Numbered from the stretch's first letter, positions 50,699 to 60,141 are shown. The stretch: 64,000 nt of DNA from Anaerohalosphaeraceae bacterium (GCA_035378985.1 DAOSUR010000007.1:1-64000), one strand, 5' to 3'. Notes: generated from the sequence alone by a model not told the origin. Numbers and translations are program-made.

Positions 50699-51691
50699 AT
50701 GGTGTCTGCAGAGAAGAAGCCCCTGCTGGAGGTTCAGGACCTCAAGACCTATTTTCCGATCCGAGTCGGTTTGTTCGGCCGAACGGCGGGTTTTATCCGC
50801 GCGGTGGACGGCGTCAGTTTTCGGATTGAGCCGGGGCAAACGCTGGGCCTGGTGGGCGAAAGCGGCTGCGGCAAAACGATGGTGGGGCGGACGATTCTTC
50901 GGCTGATTCCCGCCGTCGGGGGCCGGGTCTTTTTTGACGGGACGGATGTGCTGTCCATTCCGGCCGGCCGGCTCAAACCTCTCCGCCGTCAGATGCAGAT
51001 TATGTTTCAGGACCCGTATGGGTCCCTCAATCCGCGGATGAATGTTGAGGCCATTGTCGGAGAGCCGCTGAAGGTTCACGGCCTGGCTTCCGGCCGGCAG
51101 CGCCGACAGCGGGTCGTCGAACTGCTCGAGCAGGTCGGTTTGTCCCGCCGCTATCTGGACCGCTATCCGCACGAGTTTTCCGGCGGGCAGCGGCAGCGCA
51201 TCGGGATTGCCCGGGCCCTGGCCCTCGGCCCGAAATTTCTGGTCTGCGACGAGCCGGTCAGTGCGCTGGATGTGTCCATTCAGTCTCAAATCATCAATCT
51301 GCTGATGGACTTGCAGAAGCAGCTGAAGCTGACGTATCTGTTTATTGCTCATGATTTGGCGGTGGTTCGCCATATCAGCGACCGGGTGGCGGTGATGTAT
51401 CTGGGACGCATTGTTGAGCAGGCGCCGCGGGATGCCTTGTTCGAACAGCCTCTTCATCCTTATACGCAGGCCCTGCTCAGTGCGATTCCCGTTCCCGAAC
51501 CGGGCCGCCGCCGCAACCGCATCGTTCTTCGGGGTGAAGTGCCCAGCCCTGCCAATCCCCCTTCCGGCTGTCCTTTCCACCCGCGCTGTCCTTTGGCGGA
51601 ACCTCGGTGTGCTCGGGAGGAACAAACGCTGCTCGAATATGGAAAAGACCGCTGGGCAGCCTGCTGGAAGGCGGGCACCCCGCTGGATTGA
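50699..51691 (+). CDS. Peptide ABC transporter ATPase, DppF/OppF type
   Basis: Second ABC ATPase of 330 residues, with Walker A GESGCGKT, signature FSGGQRQR and Walker B FLVCDEPVSALD. The opening LKTYFPIRVGLFGRTAGFIRAVDGV is the one usual for DppF. The C-terminal Cys motif CPFHPRCPLAEPRCARE is intact. GGAGG overlapping the dppD stop serves the ATG at 50699. Last gene of the transporter operon. Confidence 0.94.
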   Translation: MVSAEKKPLLEVQDLKTYFPIRVGLFGRTAGFIRAVDGVSFRIEPGQTLGLVGESGCGKTMVGRTILRLIPAVGGRVFFDGTDVLSIPAGRLKPLRRQMQIMFQDPYGSLNPRMNVEAIVGEPLKVHGLASGRQRRQRVVELLEQVGLSRRYLDRYPHEFSGGQRQRIGIARALALGPKFLVCDEPVSALDVSIQSQIINLLMDLQKQLKLTYLFIAHDLAVVRHISDRVAVMYLGRIVEQAPRDALFEQPLHPYTQALLSAIPVPEPGRRRNRIVLRGEVPSPANPPSGCPFHPRCPLAEPRCAREEQTLLEYGKDRWAACWKAGTPLD

Positions 51692-51742
51692 CAAAAGTCG
51701 GGCAGGTGCATACAATAGAGGAGAAAGGAAAACAGCAAACCT

Positions 51743-52105
51743 ATGGAAGCTTCGAACCGGCTTACGCTGACGGAACAGGATGGAGCGGCGATTGCGACCC
51801 TGAATGCGGAGTCGGTCAATTTGGCGGAACTGGAGATAATCGCCGGTGCGCTCCGCGACTATATCGCCTCCCGTCGTCCCCCGCGTTTGATTATCGATTT
51901 GGGCCGGGTTCGTTTTCTTTCATCGATGATGCTCGGCCTGCTGGTGGATACCTGGCGGCGTCTGAGAGAATACGGCGGGCGCATGCGAATCTGCGGTCTT
52001 CAGCCCCATCTGATGCGGGTTTTCCGTGTGACCCATCTGGACCGAATCTTTGAGTTCTCTCCGGATTGTACCCAGGCGTTGGATGCGTTTCGTCAGAACC
52101 CATAA
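51743..52105 (+). CDS. STAS-domain anti-sigma factor antagonist
   Basis: Product of 120 residues with the SpoIIAA/RsbV-like STAS fold. The LIIDLGRVRFLSSMMLGLLV block holds the Ser pair where a partner kinase would phosphorylate. It could free a sigma factor or act as a regulator of another partner; no kinase or phosphatase gene is adjacent. It lies 45 bases before the ACT-domain gene. Confidence 0.85.
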   Translation: MEASNRLTLTEQDGAAIATLNAESVNLAELEIIAGALRDYIASRRPPRLIIDLGRVRFLSSMMLGLLVDTWRRLREYGGRMRICGLQPHLMRVFRVTHLDRIFEFSPDCTQALDAFRQNP

Positions 52106-52150
52106 GGGTTCTTTGCGTAGAAAAAGAGTTGATATGGAAAGGAGCCGACC

Positions 52151-52606
52151 GTGTATCTGGACACCCAATTTTCGATTTTCATGGTCAATAAGCCCGGTGT
52201 GCTGGCCCGTATTTTGAAGGAAATCGCCGAAGCCAAAATCAACATCGTGGCCCTGACCATGACCGATTCGTATGAGCACGGCGTGATGCGTCTGGTGGGA
52301 GACGGTGCCGACCGCGTGCGGGCCGTCCTCAAGCGGCTCAACCTCCAGTTCAGTGAAACGGAGGTGCTTTGCGTAAATCTTCCAAACCATGCCGGTGTGC
52401 TGGCGACGGTCACGGGCAAGCTGGCCGATGCCCATATCAATATTTCGTATGCCTACTGCACGGCAGGCGCTCGCGGCGGACGCACAACCGGTGTTCTGAA
52501 GGTCGCCGATGTGGCCAAAGCGATGAAAGTCCTCGAAGGGCATGTTGAGCCGAAAAAGAAGAAAACCGAACAGTCTGTCCGGCGCAGCCCGACGGTCCGG
52601 CGGTAA
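52151..52606 (+). CDS. Double ACT-domain protein
   Basis: Product of 151 residues from a GTG start with GGAG upstream. Two ACT domains follow each other (about 1-72 and 73-140): FSIFMVNKPGVLARILKEIAEAKINI and NLPNHAGVLATVTGKLADAHINISYAY, where the Gly-Val-Leu loops would bind an amino acid. The tail is Lys/Arg rich. Such proteins are thought to be amino-acid sensors. The target is not known. Confidence 0.85.
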   Translation: MYLDTQFSIFMVNKPGVLARILKEIAEAKINIVALTMTDSYEHGVMRLVGDGADRVRAVLKRLNLQFSETEVLCVNLPNHAGVLATVTGKLADAHINISYAYCTAGARGGRTTGVLKVADVAKAMKVLEGHVEPKKKKTEQSVRRSPTVRR

Positions 52607-52658
52607 TCGGTCTGCTCATCTTTTTTGGAACAGGAATGGTCGCGAAAGGATGGGTCTT

Positions 52659-53888
52659 ATGAAAAAGGGTATCTTGTCTCTGTTCTTTTTTACCGGATTG
52701 GCATCTGTGTTGGTATCGGGGGTTTTTGCTGCCGACTGGCCTCAATGGCGCGGTCCGGGGCGTGACGGAAGAGTACAGGATTTTTCCGCTCCTTCCCAGT
52801 GGCCGGCGGAACTCAAACAGCAGTGGTCTGTGCCCGTCGGACAGGGGGTAGCCACTCCCGCCCTTGTGGGACAGCGGCTGTATCTGTTCACCCGGCAGGG
52901 CAATGAAGAAGTGATTTTGTGCCTTGATGCTCAAACCGGAAAAGAAATTTGGTCCAACCGCTATGAAGCCGCCGCAGTCACCGGGGCTCCGGGACGATTT
53001 CCGGGTCCCCGCAGTTCCCCGGCCGTCGGGGAAGGCAAGGTGGTCACCCTCGGCGTCGGCGGCGTGGTCTCCTGTCTGAATGCGGAGGACGGGAAACTCC
53101 TGTGGCGGACCGACCCCTATTCCGGGGCTGTTGTACGGTTTTACACGGCTGTTTCGCCTTTGATAGCCGAAGGAATGGCGATTGTTCAGCTGGGCAAGGA
53201 AGAGAACGGCGGCGTCATCGCCTATGATTTGAATTCCGGTCAGCCCCGCTGGCAGTGGACGCAGGAAGGGCCCGCTTATGCTTCACCGGTTCTTCTGACT
53301 GTCGAGGGGAGCCGGCAGGTGGTCGCATTTACCGACAAGAAACTGGTCGGACTGGCCCTGGGCGACGGTGAGCTTCTCTGGGAGCTGCCGTTTCTGCCGC
53401 TGGAGCGCTCCTATAATTCCGTCTCACCGATTGTTGATGGACAGACTGTTATCTATTCCGGCGCTCAGCGGGGCACGTTTGCCGTTCGAGTGGAAAAGCA
53501 GGGAGAGGGGTTTTCAGCCCGCTCGCTCTGGGAAAACAAGGAAGTGTCCGCCAAATACAATACCCCCGTTCTTCATCAGGGCTTTCTCTATGGTCTTACG
53601 GACAATGGGTATCTGTTCTGCCTGAATGCCTCCGACGGCACGCTCGGCTGGCGCGGCCAGACCCAGTATGACCGCGGCGGTTTCGGAGCCATTGTCGATG
53701 CCGGTTCGGTTCTGATGTTTTTGTCGCCGACCGGCGATTTGGTTGTGTTTGAGCCCAATCCGAAGGAGTTTAAGCAAACCGCCTCCTATAAGGTTTCCCA
53801 GACGCAGACCTATGCGCATCCGGTCCTTGCGGGCGGCCGCATCTACATCAAAGACCAGGAAAACCTGATTCTCTGGACACTGGAATAA
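52659..53888 (+). CDS. Exported PQQ-like beta-propeller protein
   Basis: Product of 409 residues with a signal peptide (GILSLFFFTGLASVLVSGVFA). The mature start DWPQWRGPGRDG is typical for planctomycete PQQ-like repeat proteins. Repeats with the pattern LDAQTGKEIW, LNAEDGKLLWR, YDLNSGQPRW and LNASDGTLGW show a beta-propeller of about seven blades. No cofactor-binding or catalytic residues are evident, so it may be a structural or BamB-like protein. Start 52659 has GAAAGGA. Confidence 0.86.
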   Translation: MKKGILSLFFFTGLASVLVSGVFAADWPQWRGPGRDGRVQDFSAPSQWPAELKQQWSVPVGQGVATPALVGQRLYLFTRQGNEEVILCLDAQTGKEIWSNRYEAAAVTGAPGRFPGPRSSPAVGEGKVVTLGVGGVVSCLNAEDGKLLWRTDPYSGAVVRFYTAVSPLIAEGMAIVQLGKEENGGVIAYDLNSGQPRWQWTQEGPAYASPVLLTVEGSRQVVAFTDKKLVGLALGDGELLWELPFLPLERSYNSVSPIVDGQTVIYSGAQRGTFAVRVEKQGEGFSARSLWENKEVSAKYNTPVLHQGFLYGLTDNGYLFCLNASDGTLGWRGQTQYDRGGFGAIVDAGSVLMFLSPTGDLVVFEPNPKEFKQTASYKVSQTQTYAHPVLAGGRIYIKDQENLILWTLE

Positions 53889-53898
53889 GAGAAGGAGT

Positions 53899-54840
53899 TT
53901 ATCGTACGCCGGTGTAAAACGCCGGAGGTTTTTCGCCCATTCGGTTGGTCAGCGTGCCGATGCCTTCGATGGTGCATTCCATCACATCGCCGGGCTGCAG
54001 ATAGCGTCCGGTTGCGGCGCCGACCCCGTGCGGCGTGCCGGTGGCAATCACATCCCCCGGCTCCAGCGTCATCAGGTAGCTCAGGAAGGAAACGATTTCG
54101 TAAACCGTATAAATCATTTCGGCGGTGGAGGCGCTTTGCCGCACTTCCCCGTTGACTTTCAGGGTCATCGGAAGATTCTGCGGGTCGGCGATTTCATCCG
54201 CCGTAACCATCCACGGCCCCAGCGGCAGAAAATCGTCCGACCATTTGCCCATCAGCCATTCATAAAAATCCTTTTCGCCGCCCGCTTCTTTTTTCCGTCC
54301 GAAAGTGACCGACCGCGCCGAAATATCATTGGCAATCGTATAGCCGGCAATCACATTTTTGGCTCGTTCCGGTGAGAGAGCACGAGCCGTTTTTCCGATA
54401 ATGACCGCCAGTTCAATTTCGTAATCCACTTCCTCGCTGTACAGAGGCCACAGAATCGTTTTCTGATGGCCGCAGGCCGCTGTCGGAGGCATCATAAACG
54501 GTCGAATGGGACTTTTTTTGCCCGTCAGATTCGGCAAATCCTTATACCGGCCCGTTTCCTGAATGTGCTGCGGATAGTTTCCCGCCAATGCCAGAATCTT
54601 GTTGGGCTTGGGGATCGGAGCCAGCCACATCAGGTTGTCATAAGGGATTTTTTCTGTCGGCCGCTCCAAAATCTTCTGGAGCGTTTCCATTGCACCGGCC
54701 CCTTTAATCAGGATTTCCTTGACGCTGTGAAGGCGGTTTTTCGGGTTGTCCTGAGTGGCGGTTGGAATGTCAATAAACCCTTCCGGCGTTACAATTCCGC
54801 ATGTAACGCGGTTGTTGTAAAAACAGGAGGCAAGCTTCAT
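53899..54840 (-). CDS. Fumarylacetoacetate hydrolase (FAH) family protein
   Basis: Metal-dependent C-C hydrolase or decarboxylase of 313 residues. The metal ligands appear as E-x-E in SEEVDYEIELAVIIGK and Asp in AGYTIANDISARS. MSYLMTLEPGDVIATGTPHGVG near the end is the family hallmark. Members break down aromatic or sugar-acid intermediates; the substrate is not readable. Convergent with the PQQ protein gene. Confidence 0.88.
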   Translation of the reverse strand: MKLASCFYNNRVTCGIVTPEGFIDIPTATQDNPKNRLHSVKEILIKGAGAMETLQKILERPTEKIPYDNLMWLAPIPKPNKILALAGNYPQHIQETGRYKDLPNLTGKKSPIRPFMMPPTAACGHQKTILWPLYSEEVDYEIELAVIIGKTARALSPERAKNVIAGYTIANDISARSVTFGRKKEAGGEKDFYEWLMGKWSDDFLPLGPWMVTADEIADPQNLPMTLKVNGEVRQSASTAEMIYTVYEIVSFLSYLMTLEPGDVIATGTPHGVGAATGRYLQPGDVMECTIEGIGTLTNRMGEKPPAFYTGVR

Positions 54841-55075
54841 TCCCGACCCTTTCGAATAAAGCCGGACCCTCCGCGAGCCGCAGGAGGTCCCTACAGGTTT
54901 TTATTTTGGCGTTTTTTTAGCAGCGTTCGGATTCCTCCGAAAAAACTTTGTTTTCTCCGTATCTACCCTATAATCTATCGGATAGCATTTCAAGCAACTT
55001 TTGGGAGAATCTTCATGAATTGTTTAAAATCAGCTGCAGGGGGGCGGAACCGTTGTGAGAAAAAGAGGAGGAACT

Positions 55076-55114
55076 ATGGACAAATGCAGTCTTTTATCGA
55101 TTCCTTCTTTTTAG
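55076..55114 (+). other. Out-of-frame mini reading frame across the GH29 start
   Basis: An ATG at 55076 has the best Shine-Dalgarno spacing in this region (GAGGAGG at 55065-55071), but reads only twelve codons (MDKCSLLSIPSF) before a stop. It overlaps the proposed GH29 start in another frame. It may be chance, or a translational brake. Confidence 0.3.
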
Positions 55115-56913
55115 GGGCTCTCGGAATAGTTCTCGCATCTTTTGGCACAGCTTTGTCTCAGGGCCGGGAAGTGCCGGCTCAGGAGACGCTTCAAGAACCT
55201 TCATTGCCGCAATGGCTAAAGGATGCTAAATTCGGCATTCTTGTCTGCTGGGGGCCTTACAGTGTACCTGCCTTTGATAACGAATGGTATTTTCGGAATA
55301 TGTATCTCGAAGGCCATCCGGTTTATCGGCATCATCGGGAAAAATACGGAGACCCATCCGTATTCGGATATAAGGATTTTTTCCCGCTTTTTAATGCGGA
55401 GTACTTTAACGCCGAAGAATGGGCGGCCCTGATGTCGGAGGCGGGGGCCCGCTTCGGCGGTCTGGTGGCCGAACATGCCGACGGGTTTTCGATGTGGGCC
55501 AGCCGAATCAACCGCTGGAATGCAATGGATTTAGGGCCTCGGCGAAATATTGCCGCCGAATTATCCGCTGCGATGCAAAAACGCGGACTGAAGGCAGTGC
55601 TGAGCTTTCATCATTCGTCCAATCTTCTTCAGAACACGTTTCTCACCAAAGAAGGATGGGATACGGCAGACCCTCAATATGCGGACCTTTACGGAAAGTT
55701 TCTTGACCCGGTGGTCGGTTTTGAGCGATGGCTGGTCAAAATCCAGGAGGCCGTCCAGACCTGCCGGCCGGACCAGATTGTCTTTGAATCCGGTCTTGAC
55801 GGCATCCCGGATGCTTACAAACGCCGCATGGCCGCCTTCGTTTCCAGTCAGCAGGGACAATTCGGCCAATCCATTATTGTAGCCGGACTGCCTCAGGATT
55901 TTCCCGCAGGCGCAGGGATTCCGATTCTGGAACCGGCACGCGTTCAGGCAATCCAAACCTCCCTGTGGCTCGCCCTCGACTCTATCGGAGCAAACAGCCG
56001 CTGTTTCACCGAGTCGCTGCAGTTGAAATCCGCCCAGGAGCTGATTTATGAATTGATTGATATCGTCAGCAAAAACGGGGTTCTGCTTTTGACCATCAGT
56101 CCCCGTGCCGATGGAACAATCCCCTCCGACCAGCAGCAGATTCTTTCCGAAATCGGGCGGTGGCTTCGGGTCAGCGGTGCGGCTGTTTATTCGACCCGTC
56201 CCTGGGACTTGTACGGAGAGGGCGGCTTTTCATCCTCTTTGAATGAGATGCCGGTTCGTTTTACATCTCAGGCGGGGACCCTTTATGTCATCACATTCGG
56301 CTGGCCGAAAAGCCCTTTGCGGCCCCAATCCCTGCAGGTGCGTGCCTCCGATTTACGCTCCAAAGTTACTCTTTTGGGCTTGTCTGATGCCTTGCCGTTT
56401 CGAGTGGACCGCAACCATCGGCTGGCAATTGATGTGCCTGACCTTGCCCCCTCGCAGCGTCCCTGTTCCTATGCCTGTGTTTTCAAATTGGAGGGGTTCG
56501 ACATTCAGGCCGACCCCTTTTACGGCCCCGATGCCCTGGTGCTCGAAGCGGCCGCCGCACTGCTCGAAGGAGAGCGTCTTCACCGCCGAGAACACGGCGG
56601 TTTGAACTGGATTATCTGGGAAGACCCGCAGGAGAAAATCCACTGGCTTGTTCACGTTCGAAAGCCCGGGCGCTATGCCGTCCGACTGGAGGGCTCGGCC
56701 GCTATCGGTCCGGTTTCCCTGATGGTCTCCTGCGGCTCGGAAAAACTCCGTTTCGGATTTCCCCGAACGGACGACTGGGAGGACCTGCGGTTTGTGGAAG
56801 CGGGGACAATCCGTTTTCAGAGGTCCGGCGTCTATCATCTGACGCTTCAGACGCAAGACCTGAAAAACTGGCGTCCGGTGAATCTGTGCCGGATTCGTTT
56901 GACACCTCAATAG
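55084..56913 (+). CDS. Alpha-L-fucosidase-like (GH29) exported protein with altered active site
   Basis: Product of 609 residues, with a signal-like N-terminus. The GH29 barrel begins WLKDAKFGILVCWGPYSVPA and continues through AEHADGFSMW and MGP-like LGPRRNIAAELSAAM. Against the known GH29 pattern several key residues differ: IHWG is VCWG (Cys55), KHHDGF is EHADGF (Ala132), and the nucleophile region WFD is VFES (Glu235). A C-terminal beta-sandwich of about 230 residues follows. It may act on another glycoside or only bind. Start 55084 is tentative; 55015 is possible. Confidence 0.75.
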   Translation: MQSFIDSFFLGALGIVLASFGTALSQGREVPAQETLQEPSLPQWLKDAKFGILVCWGPYSVPAFDNEWYFRNMYLEGHPVYRHHREKYGDPSVFGYKDFFPLFNAEYFNAEEWAALMSEAGARFGGLVAEHADGFSMWASRINRWNAMDLGPRRNIAAELSAAMQKRGLKAVLSFHHSSNLLQNTFLTKEGWDTADPQYADLYGKFLDPVVGFERWLVKIQEAVQTCRPDQIVFESGLDGIPDAYKRRMAAFVSSQQGQFGQSIIVAGLPQDFPAGAGIPILEPARVQAIQTSLWLALDSIGANSRCFTESLQLKSAQELIYELIDIVSKNGVLLLTISPRADGTIPSDQQQILSEIGRWLRVSGAAVYSTRPWDLYGEGGFSSSLNEMPVRFTSQAGTLYVITFGWPKSPLRPQSLQVRASDLRSKVTLLGLSDALPFRVDRNHRLAIDVPDLAPSQRPCSYACVFKLEGFDIQADPFYGPDALVLEAAAALLEGERLHRREHGGLNWIIWEDPQEKIHWLVHVRKPGRYAVRLEGSAAIGPVSLMVSCGSEKLRFGFPRTDDWEDLRFVEAGTIRFQRSGVYHLTLQTQDLKNWRPVNLCRIRLTPQ

Positions 56914-56922
56914 GAGCAGTGT

Positions 56923-57846
56923 ATGAGAATCGCAAGACGTACATTCCTGAAACAGACTTTATGGGGATTGGGCGCTATTCTGCTCGGCTGCCGCCGAGGC
57001 GAGAAACATTCCCCTGCGGCATTCTGGAATCCGTATGAAAAGGTGCGGCTGGGCCGCACGCCTATCCGGCTGTCCCGCGTCGGTCTGGGAACGGGAATGC
57101 GGGCTTCCGGCCGGATGTCCAACCAAACCCGGCTTGGACAGGAGAAATTTACCGAACTGGTCCGCACCTGTCTGGACCGGGGGATTTCGTGGTTCGATGC
57201 GGCAGACCTGTACGGCAGCCATTCCTATCTGGCCGAGGCCCTCCGGGGGGTTCCGCGGGACCGGTATGTTCTGGTTTCCAAGATCTGGCTTCGGCCCAGA
57301 GGACTTCCGGAAGGACGGCCGACGGATACGGAGCAGGTCGTGCATCGATTTTTGCAGGAGCTTCGAACGGATTATATTGATTTGCTTCTGCTTCATTGCC
57401 TGGTTGAGCCGGACTGGCTGTCGCGGTATGAAAAGCAAATGGAGGTGCTGGTGCGTCTGAAGGAGAAAGGTCTCCTGCGGGCGCACGGTGTTTCCTGTCA
57501 TTCGCTGCCGGCTTTGTCCGCCGCCGCTTCGCATCCGTGGGTTGAATCGATTCACGCCCGCATCAATCCGTTTGGTGTCCAGATGGACGGCTCGCCGGAT
57601 GCTGTGGTTCCGGTTCTTCGGCAGGCGCATGAAAACGGCAAAGGCGTCATCGGAATGAAACTTATCGGCGAAGGGGCCTTCCGGAACAGTCCCGAAAAAC
57701 GCGCGGAAACCATTGACTTTGTGTTCAATCTGGACTGTGTGGATGCCGTCACCATCGGATTTGAATCCCTCGAAGAAGAGGCCGATTTTGCTCGGGCCGT
57801 CCGGCAGACGCCGGTTCGAACCCTGCCGGCGGTGGTTTCGGTATGA
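56923..57846 (+). CDS. Tat-type lipoprotein aldo/keto reductase
   Basis: Product of 307 residues. The N-terminus RIARRTFLKQTLWGLGAILLGC joins a twin-arginine motif with a lipobox (Cys23). The AKR barrel shows the catalytic set: Asp and Tyr in WFDAADLYGSH, Lys in LVSKIW and His in DLLLLHCL. NADPH-dependent reduction of a sugar or ketone is likely, outside the cytoplasm if Tat export is real. Ten bases after the GH29 gene, so the two are one transcript. Confidence 0.87.
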   Translation: MRIARRTFLKQTLWGLGAILLGCRRGEKHSPAAFWNPYEKVRLGRTPIRLSRVGLGTGMRASGRMSNQTRLGQEKFTELVRTCLDRGISWFDAADLYGSHSYLAEALRGVPRDRYVLVSKIWLRPRGLPEGRPTDTEQVVHRFLQELRTDYIDLLLLHCLVEPDWLSRYEKQMEVLVRLKEKGLLRAHGVSCHSLPALSAAASHPWVESIHARINPFGVQMDGSPDAVVPVLRQAHENGKGVIGMKLIGEGAFRNSPEKRAETIDFVFNLDCVDAVTIGFESLEEEADFARAVRQTPVRTLPAVVSV

Positions 57847-57848
57847 AC

Positions 57849-57886
57849 AAAAAAACACACTCCGGCTGCGTGAAGCCGGAGTGTGT
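57849..57886 (-). terminator. Intrinsic terminator after LamG gene
   Basis: A 13-base perfect stem (57855-57867 with 57874-57886) and, on the minus strand, a T-run. It lies 30 bases past the LamG gene stop and directly after the aldo/keto reductase stop on the plus strand. Confidence 0.8.
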
Positions 57887-57915
57887 GGTTGGGGTTTACC
57901 GCCCTGCAATCCAAA

Positions 57916-60141
57916 TCAATTGCAGGCGGATTGCGGATAACGCTGACATTCAAGCCATTGAGCAGCGAACAGGGCGAAATCGGCCAAATCCACCTGGCAG
58001 TCACCGTTCAAATCAAACGCCGTCAGCGGGTCTTCCTCGTCTTCCATGCACACGAACTTGCTCGGTTCAAAATCCACATATAACTGGGCGATTTGAACCG
58101 GTGTCAGAGGATAACTGTAAATCCGCACGTCGTCAATAGCCCCGTCAATCGATTGTTCTGTAGCCCGTCCGCCGATGGAAAGCGGAGCCGCCGCCGGCGG
58201 AGCCCCCGAAATGTCCAGGGCAATCGTCTCGTTGTTGTCGCCGTCGGTGTAAATGGTGTAGGACGTTGTCTGCGGATTATAAACAGCTGTAATCATATGC
58301 CACTGGCCGTCGTCCAAAGCAATGTTCGGATTGCCGTCCGCCCAGTAGGCCGGGTCGTTGTTCGAATCAAAGAAAAAGACCGCCTGATTCCGCCAGGCCT
58401 TGTCCACACCGAACAGCCAGCCCGCTGTACCTGCATCCAGTTTGGAAACCGGAAGCCGCCAGCCGACCGCGCTGTTTTCCTTATACCAGAAGCTGATGGT
58501 AAAGCCGAGCGGATAGAAGTTGAAGAATTCCGGATTCTCAATTTGCACATAATCCGCCGTGTTGGCAAATACGATGGCATTGCCGTTGATGCCCGCTCCG
58601 TAGGTGTCAAGGCCGGTTCCGCCGCCGGCCATCGTTCCGTGATGCGCCGGAGCGCCGGGCACACTGGCCGAAACAGAATCCAGCAGACTGCCGTCAAACT
58701 TCCAGTGTCCCATCAGCCGTTTTGTCCACACCCAGGCTGCTTTCGAAGGAGCCGACGGAGTCAGACCGTTGTAGGCAATGCAGTAATATTGTCCTTCGTG
58801 GGCGACGGTGGGGGCCGTAATCGTCAGCGTGGTGGTTGTTGTGCCTGAATAAACGCTGTTGTCTGTCAGCGGAATGTCCGGAGTGCTCACCTTAAACCAC
58901 TGATACGTATTGGCGACGTCGTTGGCGACAATGGAAAGGACCGCATTCGGTGAAGCGACCGTATTCACAGGGTCAACCAGAATCAGAGGCGTTGTACCCT
59001 TGGCGGTAAACGACCAAATCGGCCCCAAAATATTATTGGGATCACCCGACGGATTGGCATTTCCTGTGCCGTTGTCCAGTCCTTCTTCGATGCTCCAGTA
59101 ATACTTGCGTCCTTCCGCCAGCGTAATCGTGTAAGAAACATCCGGGTTGTTCCAATCGGTATGGGGCACTTGTCCCGCCAGACTGAGGGATGTTTCGCTT
59201 TCCCCCACCCAGATATAGTGCATCCGAATCTTCGGATTGACCGGATAAACGTCGTTGGGGTCAACGCCCGCCTTCCAGTTCAGCTGCACCTGTGTCTGGG
59301 TCGGATTAATCAGCGTTCCGACGGACCCGTCCACGTTCTGCGGCAGGGGATTGGGGTCCCGGGCACAAAGCGGCGGAATCGCCGTCAGGATCATTCCGCC
59401 CGGAATTGTTTGCGTATCAACGACAATCGTCCCGCCTCCGCGGCTGCCCGGTGTAGTTCCGTAGGCCTTCAGGTATCCGTTGGCAATCCACGTCGGGATA
59501 TTCGCACTTTGGTTCTGTCCCCGAAGAATCAAAGTCCCGTCCCAGATATCCAGACAGGTCAGCCCTCGTCCGGCGGTGTTGGCCGCCATATTCATTCCGT
59601 TGGTAATATCGATTGTGCCGCTGTAGAGGTTCAGAAAGCCGCCCAGCCACAGATAATCGCTGACGGTGACGGTGCTGCTGTCGTACACGTTCATCGTCAC
59701 ATACGGTGCGACGAACCACCAGTTGTCGCCCAGGCAGAGGTTGACCACGCTGAGCCGTCCGCCGTTGCGGATGTTGATGACCGAACGGGTAGCTTCGCTG
59801 GTGGCAACCGGGGCCATCACAAACCCCAGATGGGTGAGCGACCCGCCGTTAATGTTCAGGGTGGCGCCCCAGTTCGGCCCATGCAGGTCGGTGGGACGCA
59901 CGGTGGTGCTGCCGCAGACAATATTGTCCTGCGCCCGAATGGTAACCGAGGGAGAAGCGGCTATGTAGCCGATATTGATGTTTCCGGTTACCGTCGGGTT
60001 GGTCGGCGGTACGCCGTTGGACCAGTTGCCCGGCGTGACCCACAGCCCGTCGCCGGCCGCTCCCGTCCAGTTGGTGTCCGCTGCCAGCGCCGGCATCACC
60101 AGCACGGCCGACAGAAGGAAAAAGGAAATGAAGCTTTTCAT
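57916..60141 (-). CDS. Exported LamG/Ig-like protein with dockerin-like C-terminus
   Basis: Surface or secreted protein of 741 residues. Signal peptide (FISFFLLSAVLVMPALAA); N-terminal repeat-rich region of about 250 residues (GATLNINGGSLTHLGF, LGDNWWFVAPYVTMNVYD) in common with the PEP-CTERM protein upstream; a fibronectin-like segment; an Ig-like segment ending GQYYCIAYNG; a LamG/concanavalin domain (about 480-695, GHWKFDGSLLDS to IDGAIDDVRIYSYPLT); and a final DLNGDCQVDLADFALFAAQW calcium-loop as in planctomycete dockerin-like tails. GGAGG precedes the start. Probable carbohydrate binding or attachment. Confidence 0.85.
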   Translation of the reverse strand: MKSFISFFLLSAVLVMPALAADTNWTGAAGDGLWVTPGNWSNGVPPTNPTVTGNINIGYIAASPSVTIRAQDNIVCGSTTVRPTDLHGPNWGATLNINGGSLTHLGFVMAPVATSEATRSVINIRNGGRLSVVNLCLGDNWWFVAPYVTMNVYDSSTVTVSDYLWLGGFLNLYSGTIDITNGMNMAANTAGRGLTCLDIWDGTLILRGQNQSANIPTWIANGYLKAYGTTPGSRGGGTIVVDTQTIPGGMILTAIPPLCARDPNPLPQNVDGSVGTLINPTQTQVQLNWKAGVDPNDVYPVNPKIRMHYIWVGESETSLSLAGQVPHTDWNNPDVSYTITLAEGRKYYWSIEEGLDNGTGNANPSGDPNNILGPIWSFTAKGTTPLILVDPVNTVASPNAVLSIVANDVANTYQWFKVSTPDIPLTDNSVYSGTTTTTLTITAPTVAHEGQYYCIAYNGLTPSAPSKAAWVWTKRLMGHWKFDGSLLDSVSASVPGAPAHHGTMAGGGTGLDTYGAGINGNAIVFANTADYVQIENPEFFNFYPLGFTISFWYKENSAVGWRLPVSKLDAGTAGWLFGVDKAWRNQAVFFFDSNNDPAYWADGNPNIALDDGQWHMITAVYNPQTTSYTIYTDGDNNETIALDISGAPPAAAPLSIGGRATEQSIDGAIDDVRIYSYPLTPVQIAQLYVDFEPSKFVCMEDEEDPLTAFDLNGDCQVDLADFALFAAQWLECQRYPQSACN

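Noticed and set aside
51743..52606. STAS and ACT proteins as a signalling pair
   Set aside because: They are merely adjacent with separate ribosome sites, and no kinase, phosphatase or enzyme target lies near; no evidence beyond proximity.
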